This document shows, piece by piece, positions 56,621 through 64,000 of a DNA stretch of 64,000 nt. The translations under genes and the position numbers were made by a program. The notes beneath the pieces are model-generated. The model was not told the origin of the DNA. It saw nothing but the letters and a program-made list of their open reading frames with translations, and did no database searches. Origin of the DNA: Posidonia oceanica (taxonomy: Eukaryota > Streptophyta > Magnoliopsida > Alismatales > Posidoniaceae); the NCBI GenBank assembly GCA_037176725.1, contig JAZBRS010000049.1:39424001-39488000 (forward strand). The letters run 5' to 3'. How positions within the stretch are numbered: the first letter of the stretch is position 1; each line of letters opens with the position of its first letter.

Positions 56621-59600
56621 CAATGAATGCCTAAATGGATGCTCAAAGGTGTGCTCTAAGTGATGGGATGCAATGCAGGGAAGTAAACGTGCAGTCTAAG
56701 TGCTCAGCAACGCTGTCTGTGTTCCGAACCGGTCGGAACCTAGCTCGTGAGAACTCCAGGCAGTAAGCATCACTGCCCTATATGCAAATGCAAGCGGAAA
56801 AGCAAAAACGGCGGTAAAACCAAGCAATGCGGGCGACATGCAAGAGAAAACAGCATAAAATAAGCAAAGCGATGCGAGAAACAGAAGCGGCATGCGAAAT
56901 GGTGCAAGAAAACAAGATTGGCATACAAAACGGTGCAAGAAAACAAAGCAGCATGCGAAATAATGCAGAAAACAAAGCCAGCATGCAAAACGGTGCAAGA
57001 AACAGAAGCAGCACGCGAAACGGCACAAGAAAGCAAAGCAGGCATGCAAAACGGTGCAAGAAAGCAAAGCAGGCATGCAAAATGGTGCCAAAGACAGAGC
57101 GGGCACGCAAAACGGTGCCAAAGACAGAGCAGGCACGCAAAACGGTGCCAAAGCAGGCAAAATAAAACATCGACAAAGCCACGCAGATGCAGATGCAAGG
57201 AGGAAGAGTAGGAGAAGCAAAGGAGAGCAATCAGCGCAAGTGTGAGAACGAACGTTGTTTAAGGACCGCACAATGTAGGTGTCAAGACCTACAAAGGGAA
57301 AAGGGAGCAAGTGGAGGGATTACCACTGTCCTGGGACTGTTTCCCACCAAAATGTCCCACGATATGTCTCGCACGCTGCTAAAAGCTCGTGATGCGATCG
57401 GATCGTGGAAAAGGGGGAAGAAAGTCGCAATTAGTAGTGCATTCAGGGGAAACGCAACACAAGGCACTGAGAGTACGCGAAAATGGGAGACAGAGTAGAT
57501 AGATAGGAAGAGGGGGTCCTAGTCTATATGCTTGAGGAAACAGAAAGCAAAAACCATGCATGCAATGCAAATGGTGTGCAAATGAATGTTGTGCAGGGGT
57601 TCAGGAAGACTTACCTTGGAAATCTGAAGCCTGATCTGAGAAATGCTTGGTCCATGTGGAAGAGCGCTCCACCGGGGTTGTCCAGGTAGCTTGGTTGAGA
57701 AGATCCGACGGCCAGATCTGAAGATATGCTGGCTTCAAGATAGAGGGGCCAGAACAGGGGAGAAGAATGGATCTAAGTGTAAAGGAGGTCCTAGGGGTGT
57801 GCAAAACAGGTCCTCCCATGTAAATGGGAGCTAAGTATGCTTAAGTGTGTGCAAAAATGCCAAATGCAAAGATGCATGGGTGCAATGCATGCAGGAATGC
57901 AAGAAAGGACCTAAGAATGACTTTTCAGAAAACTTAGGAACCTATATGCAAGTTTTGAAAAAGTGGGGGACCTAAATGCAAGAATTTTGAAAAGTTAGGA
58001 ACTTATATGCAAGATTTTTGAAAACTTGGGAGTCTGAGTGCAATTTTACAAAATGCAGGGTTTAAGATGCAATTTAATAAGGTAAACATGCATTTGAATA
58101 AGTTTTGAAATCATGTGGAGGACTAACATGCAATTTTAAAACATGCAGGGGTTGAAATGTAATTTTATAAGCAAAAATGTAGAAAAAATGGGTTCTGTGA
58201 GTTAAATAGTGGATCTATGTGCAATTTTTGAATATGCAGGGTCTAAAATGCAATTTTATAAGCAAAAATATGCATTTAAATGAGTTTTATAAACATGCAG
58301 AGGACCTATGTGTAATTTAAAACATGCAGGGTCTAAAATGCAATTTTATAAGAAAAAATGCTAAAAAACAGATGCTGTGCATGCAAATGAAGGATCTATA
58401 TGCAAAAATCAAAAAGCAAGGGGGGAAAATGCAATGCAGTAAGAAAAGATGGAAAATAAATGCTTTGATTAACAGATTAGAGGACTAAAACGTAAATAAA
58501 GGAAAAGACAAGATTTAAAATGCAATTTACTAAGGTAAAATCAGAGTATTAAATGATATTATCAACTAAAGGACTGAAATGCAAAAATAAAAAACTACAG
58601 AGCCTGAACTAAAATAAATCTAAAAGGAAAATATAGCGGGAGGACTGGAAAGCAATTAGACAATTTTTTAGATTCTTCATACAATTTCATATGATTTAAA
58701 TTCAAATTTAAATGAATCTTAAAGGATGGCAGGACTAGAATGCATTAAAATAAAAACAGAAGCCAGAAATGCAATATATGGCAAAAAATGCATGATAGAG
58801 GAAAATAAATGCACAGTAATTTTGCAGCAGAAGTGGCCACTGTAGCAAATTGCTACCAGTGGCCGGAGATGAGGAACAGGGGTGCTGGAGAGGCACTGAT
58901 GCAACGGTGGCGTGCTCCGGAGCTGCATGGAGGTCTGGGCTGCGTCGGCGGCTCGTGACACGGCCTGGAACTAGCCGGAGGAGACGACGGAGGTCTGCAG
59001 AGTTGTCCGGAAACAGAGCGGGGGATTGGGGTGACGTCAGAGGAAACGGGAGGCACGGCTGCACTCCTGGAGGTTGAGCGGACCACAGGCGACGATCGGA
59101 AGTGTTTTCTGCTAACCGGAGCGGCGGGGCGACCTCTGAGCTCGCTGGAGAAGAAAGGAGACGGCAGCGTTGACTATCCGCGACAGGGACTAGAATCCTA
59201 TTCTAAGGGGTGGAGGAGCAAGAAGAGAAAGAAACTAAGCTAATGGGAGGGTGCAGTACCTGCTTCGATGCCCGGAGCGCTCCCCCGACGTGGGCTACTT
59301 CTGCAGATGCCGGCGAGGCTCGTCTGGTAGCTGCGGACATCTCCGGTGGCTCGCGAAGATCGGAATCAGTTCCGTGGAGTCCTCCGGTTCTTCCTGGACG
59401 CTCGGAGTGAAGCTCTGATGCCGGAGGAAGAAGATGGGATTTTTGGGTGCTGCAGGAGTCGCCTGAGGTGGGGAGAGCTGTATGTTGCTCCCTGGGTTGA
59501 TTGGAAGGTGCCGGCGACTTGCTGGAGGTTGGGTGAGGGGTTCTGGATGCTTGGAAGGGCCGGTGGAGGGCTGGAGAAGAAGATTGGTTGTGTGGGGATT

Positions 59601-61964
59601 TCTGGACAGAAATTGGGCTATGTGTTTGAAGTGGATGATTGGCTGTGAGGGGAGTTGTTGGAGTGGAGCTCAGGTGGTCTGAGATGGTGGGGTTCTGGTG
59701 AGTTGGTGGGTGGAGTTTGGGATGATTTCGGGCTCAGGGGAGTTAGGAATTTCGGAAGGGGAAGTGTTGGGTTCTGCTGAGGGAAATGGATGGGTTGTGG
59801 GGTGATTCTGGGATGGATTTGGCTGTGGAGTGAAGGGGCTGGATGCTGGAAGTTTGGGTGGATTTGGGGGAGGAATTGGGAGAGATTTGGATGGTGTTGG
59901 AGGCTCTAGTTTGGATGGAATGAAAGAGGAGGAGGAGGCCTGGATTTTGCAAGGCAGAGGGGGAGAATTGGGTGGCTTCAGCTCTTTCTGGACGATGAAA
60001 AGGCGTTGAAGGAGGAGTGGAGTGGAGGTTTTTATCTAGGGCAGCTGGAGGAAGAAACGAGCGCGCAGGGATTTTGAATCCACCGGCGCGAGGCTGCTGT
60101 TGATGGAGACGAGAAGCGGCCGGAGGCGACGGGCAATAAATGCCCTCCCGGAAGATCTGCTGAGAGCTGAGAGAGGAGGAGGCTGAGCTGGTGCTGATTG
60201 GACAGAGGGGGAAGAGAGGAAATTGAATTCAAAGAAGATTGCGGGAAGAAGAAGAAGAAGTTGAAGAGGAAGAAGAAGAAGTAGGGAAGAAGAAGGAGAG
60301 GAAAGGTTGGTGTGGGCCGGGCCGCGTGTGGAAAAAATAAAAGAAAAAAGGAAAGAAGGAAGGAGGGAGAGGAGGATTCTGATGGGCCGGACCAAAAGGG
60401 AGAGGAAGAAATAAAAAGAAGAAAGGAAGAAAGGAAGAAAGGGGAAGGAAGGAGAGGAAGAAAATTAAAATAAAATAAAAATAAAATTACAAAAGGATGG
60501 GAAAAAGTTTTTAGAGTAGTTGTGTTTAAGTTAGTATTTTAATTAGGTTTTTTAATGGTTGTTTTTAATTGGTTAATTAGGGTTAGAAATAGTTTTAGTT
60601 TTGATTTAAGTTAGGATTTAAGTTTTCTTCAAATTGTTTTTGATTTTTTTTTAAATGTTTGTTAAAATTTTTAATTGTTTTTAGTTATGTTTTTCTTGTT
60701 AAGTCTTTGGGATTTTTAATTATGATTTTTTTAATGGATTGTTCTTAAATTAATTAGGGTGAGTTTTAGATTTTAGATTTTAGTCTTTTCTTAAGTCTTC
60801 TTTGATTTGTTTTTAATTTTGTTTGTTAAGTTCTTTTAATATTTTTTAATTAAGTTTTTTCTTGTTAAGTTTTTAATTAAGTGTTTCTAAATTTTTGATG
60901 GTTTCTTTTTCTTTTTTAAGTAAGTTTTTAAATTGTTCCTTTTAGATTTGTTAAGTTAGGTTTTCCCTTAATTATTTGTCTTAGTGTTTTTTTTTCTTTC
61001 TTTTTAGGCTTTGTTTTTTTGATTGTTTTTAGTAGGGTTTTTACTTTTGCTTGTTTTGATTATATTTTGGTTTTTACTTGATTTTATAGCATTGTCTTTT
61101 TGTTTGTTTTACATTTTTTAGATTGCATTCATGGTTTCTAGTTTTAGTTGGTTTTAGTTAGGTTTTTGTTTTTAATTGTTTGTTTTAGTTTTAATTATTT
61201 CTTTTTAGGGTTTTGATTTGTTTTCCTTTCGTTTTTAGAGTTATAAAGGGTTTTAAAGGTTTTTTAGAGATTTAGTGGAAGAAAGGAAGGGAAAGGGAAA
61301 AGGGAAAAGAAAAGGGAGAAATGAAGGAGTAAAGAAGGAAGAGAGGAGTTGAAGGAAAATAAATATAAGAAAATCAAGAAATAAGCTAAAAATAAAATAA
61401 AAATATAAATAAAATGTAGAAGAGATAGATGCACAAAGTGGGCCCACAGTCAGGCAAGAAGAAGAGAGAGAAGGGAGTGAAAAGAAGGAGAATAATCAGG
61501 AGAGAGAGAGAGGAGAGAGAAAAGAATAATCCAGGAGAGAGAAAAGGATAATTTGAAGAAATGAAGGGGTTAGAGGTTTAGAAAAGAGGTGAAATTTGGG
61601 ATGTGTGTAGCCTAGGATTTCTAGTGTTGGACCTAGTGCTTGGGTTTGGATTTGGGATGGTTTTGGAAGGATTTTGTGGTGTAGAAAAAGGGTAGTTTTG
61701 CCTAGGTTTTCTAGGATTTTTGGGAGTGGTCTTGGTTTGAAAATTTTGAAGGATTTTGGTAGGTTTGTTAAGTTGGGAATGATGTGTTTTCCGATAATTT
61801 TTGGGTAGTTTTTGGGCTTGGGAAAGAGGTGTGATTTTAGGTTAAGTTTGGGCTTATTTTGGAGAGAAGGATGAAAAGGAATGTGTAGGTTTGGACCTAG
61901 ATTTGGATCCAGAAGCCACCAGAAGATTCTAATTGATTCAGCCTGTCAAAATGAGGTGTCAACA
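56621..61964 (-). mobile_element. 5' LTR of element D, lacking its last ~470 bp
   Basis: It starts (minus) TGTTGACACCTCATTTTGAC at 61964. It matches 36090-41375 nearly base for base and stops matching at 56621. The part equivalent to 35621-36089, with the conserved LTR box and CTACA end, is gone, and so is the PBS. Confidence 0.9.
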
Positions 61965-61969
61965 CACCC
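61965..61969. repeat. Target-site duplication of element D, right copy (CACCC)
   Basis: Identical to 35616-35620. Confidence 0.92.
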
Positions 61970-62514
61970 CAACTGGGCAAGCTGTCCTCACTCAAGACAA
62001 ACCACAGGGCACGCCTAATATACGGCGACCTCAACTCAGTGCTCCGAACCACTAGACGCTCCAACCCCTAGGCTCAGCCAGCACCAGTGCCCCGAACCAC
62101 TAGTGGCTCCAACCCCTAGGCTCAGCCGGCACCCAAAATAAGGCGGGTCCTGGTGCCCGTAACAACTAGGGTATCACGCCCAGCTACGCAGGAGTATCAT
62201 ACTTTCCGAGTCCGCTGCCACGATACCGCTAGGTACGGCCGACACCCCGACCCGCAAACCTCAACCCAGGCGAAGTGTGAGACACACCAGGAACGCCGTC
62301 GCATCCCCGGGTCCAGCCAACACAACTCCCAAGTTTCGGCCACGGAAAACCTCGGCAAAACCACTTACAAACCATTCATATTTTTCCTCAAAATCCTTTT
62401 GAAAACATTTATCAAACATCATGGGCTAAAGCACAATAAGCCCCAAAATCAACCGAGGAAACCACATTGGAAAACAAGCCCGAGAGAGCATCCCAGACCA
62501 AAATCGGCAGACCG

Positions 62515-62790
62515 GTACTCCCACTGGTATACCGAAAATCCCTGTTTCCGTGGAACCAAATCCACCGGTCGACCGGTCCGCACAGTGATCGGCAGACCGA
62601 TATCACATCAGTCGTACTGAAAATCCCTGCTTTAGTGGAACCAAATCCACCGGCCGACCGATCGAACCCAGAAAACGATAGACCGATCAATATCGATCGA
62701 CCGAAATTAGGTCTTGGCCTAAATCTGACGGCAAAACGGGACACCGATATCACACTGGTGTACCGATTTCCCCAGAAATCAGCAGACCGA
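62515..62790. repeat. Cluster of short palindromes in LTR F
   Basis: Perfect ACCGGTCGACCGGT at 62564-62577. Related GACCGAT/ATCGATCGACCGA, CCACTGGTATACCGA (62521-62535) and CACTGGTGTACCGA (62753-62766) occur around it, within a ~110-bp duplicated segment (GAAAATCCCTGTTTCC / GAAAATCCCTGCTTTA). Confidence 0.85.
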
Positions 62791-63419
62791 CCAAAAAGGT
62801 CGTGCCGAACCAGGATAGGGTAGCCAACTTGAAAACCCGACTTAAAATCCCAAATGCCCGAAACTAACTCGAAAACTAGCGTGCCATATACCGGAATCTC
62901 TGGAATAAAACAAGGAATGCAATCATACCCTCGGTATAGCATTCCGAGGCACGCAACACGAGAAAACATCAGAAATTCAATACTCAAGTCGATTTCTATA
63001 AAAACCCTGAAACAATATCAAATCCGTGCCAAACTGGGCGCGCAACACATGCAAACGAGCGTCTCAGCTCGAGCAACACAAATATATCAAAATTGCCTCA
63101 ATCCGAGGCCCAAAACACTGGAATTCACGGGAAACCACATATCAAGCATTTAAACCTACTGAAGTCAATTAAATTCGCCTAAATGCATATAAATCCCTAA
63201 AAATTACCAAACTTAAATATAACATACAAATCATGGCAAGGGAAGCATGCAAGGCAAATTCTACAATATTAAGGCTCCTAGGGTGAGGCGTGTACTTTGG
63301 GACAAAGGGACAACTTTCGTCCACCGGTGGTCCACACGCACACCGAGCACGCCGCTCCACCGGGAAGCTAACCTGAGCTCGCTCGCCGCACCACCGGCTG
63401 CCACCACAGCCGCCAACCA

Positions 63420-63785
63420 CCAGCGGAAAGGAAGAGGAGGAATGAGGAGGGGATGGAAGGGGAAGAAGGAGAGGAGGAGGAGGGAGGGAGAGGAAGGAGG
63501 GGGAGAGGTCGGTGGGGAGAGGGGGAGGAGGAAGGAGCTACCCGCCGGTTAGGGCTAGGACACGGGGGAGGAGGAGGAACGGGCACGAGCCGGGGGAGAG
63601 GGGGAGTGGGCACGAGTCGGCTGGGAGGGGGAGAGAGCCGCGCGTGAGGGGAAGGGGAAGGGAAGAGAGAGAGGGCACGTGAGGGAGGGGTGGGGGAGGA
63701 AAGAGAGAGAGGAAAGGAGGGAGAGAGATAGAGAGAGAGAGGAAGGGAGAGAAAGAGAGAGGGAGAAAGAGAGAGAGAGAAACAC
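63420..63785. repeat. Purine-rich (GA) low-complexity tract in LTR F
   Basis: GAGGAGG and GAGAGAGAGA runs; the long frames across it have simple composition and are not genes. Confidence 0.85.
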
Positions 63786-64000
63786 AGGGACTAGGCCACA
63801 ACCTGTCCCATCAATCACCACAAGTGGGAGTCCACCACAACAATGCAGGTGGAGACCTACACAAACCACAGATGGAGCCCACAACAACTCAAGTAGGGTC
63901 CGCAAGGCCACTAACACCCGACCAAAGCCAAGGAATTCATTAAACAAGCATAATTACAAGGAAATGAATTCCCAGGTGTTACATCATAAACACCTAAAAA

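Larger units (their letters stand above)
35621..61964 (-). mobile_element. Element D: Tat-type LTR retrotransposon with extra DUF7745-like frame, 26,344 bp
   Basis: The element is on the minus strand with duplication CACCC, 5' LTR at the right (56621-61964, truncated inward) and 3' LTR at the left (35621-41375). From right to left it has a leader with the conserved block, gag, protease, acidic linker, RT, RNase H, second RNase H, integrase, a ~1.2 kb spacer, a DUF7745-like frame, hairpin arrays, a conserved pre-PPT block and the PPT. The second RNase H marks the Tat lineage. Gag and pol each have several nonsense codons and there is a frameshift between them. The PBS is missing, so this copy cannot prime its own reverse transcription. 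It interrupts LTR F. Confidence 0.93.
61970..63983. mobile_element. LTR F, right piece
   Basis: It continues 34669-35620 after removal of D and ends CCCAGGTGTTACA. It carries several palindromes (62524-62577, 62690-62703) and a purine-rich stretch (63420-63785). No coding content recognised. Confidence 0.6.

Noticed and set aside
63247..63801. Gly/Arg/Glu- or Pro/Ser-rich frames at the right end
   Set aside because: Composition follows the GA-rich tract; present in overlapping frames on both strands.
34669..63983. F as a simple solo LTR with target duplication
   Set aside because: Five bases on each side (GTTAT and TCATA) do not match; kept only as a candidate LTR.
1..64000. Host genes, tRNA or rRNA genes
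   Set aside because: Looked for on both strands; all recognisable coding content belongs to retrotransposons and no RNA gene signature was seen.

Overview
The window is plant nuclear DNA from a heterochromatic-type nest of LTR retrotransposons. Gag and pol relatives, a tRNA-complementary primer site and a second, archaeal-type RNase H place most of it in the Ty3/gypsy Tat (Ogre-like) group. I found no host gene, tRNA, rRNA or CRISPR array. The species cannot be told; a flowering plant is likely.

Layout, left to right. (B) 1-3221 is the 3' end of an element, followed by LTR material (3222-5212 and a second partial LTR at 5213-5292 plus 24084-25674). (A) 5298-24078 is a complete 18.8 kb non-autonomous element on the + strand. 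It has 4.85 kb LTRs, a 5-bp duplication GGTGC, a PBS, a PPT, no pol, and a broken gag-like frame with three copies of a gag zinc-knuckle module. 25675-26099 is a broken Ty1/copia RNase H fragment (- strand). (C) 26100-32088 is a 5' LTR, PBS, leader and a gag cut off by the next insertion. (E) 32089-34668 (- strand) is a 3' LTR, PPT and internal 3' end of a further element. (F) 34669-63983 is a TGTAAC...GTTACA LTR of a different gypsy group, split by (D). (D) 35621-61964 (- strand) is a 26.3 kb Tat element with duplication CACCC, decayed gag, protease, RT, RNase H, second RNase H and integrase, plus an additional DUF7745-like (plant mobile domain-like) reading frame between integrase and 3' LTR. 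Its 5' LTR has lost its last ~470 bp and the PBS.

Order of events readable from the nesting: B and the copia fragment are oldest; A entered B's LTR; C entered the copia fragment; E entered C's gag; F lies against or within E; D entered F. D's LTRs look closest to each other, in line with it being the youngest.

The least expected signals are non-coding. (1) LTRs of C and E carry a repeated short palindrome with a fixed AACGTT core and complementary, element-specific arms. (2) The 3' untranslated regions of A, B and D share a two-hairpin module whose stem bases change in a compensatory way. (3) All Tat elements here have hairpin-bearing tandem arrays upstream of the 3' LTR. (4) A leader block between PBS and gag is conserved in A, C and D and duplicated in A. 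(5) The LTRs carry a copy of the primer-site sequence about 115-175 bp upstream of the true site. These, with the extra DUF7745-like frame, are the best candidates for something not yet described.
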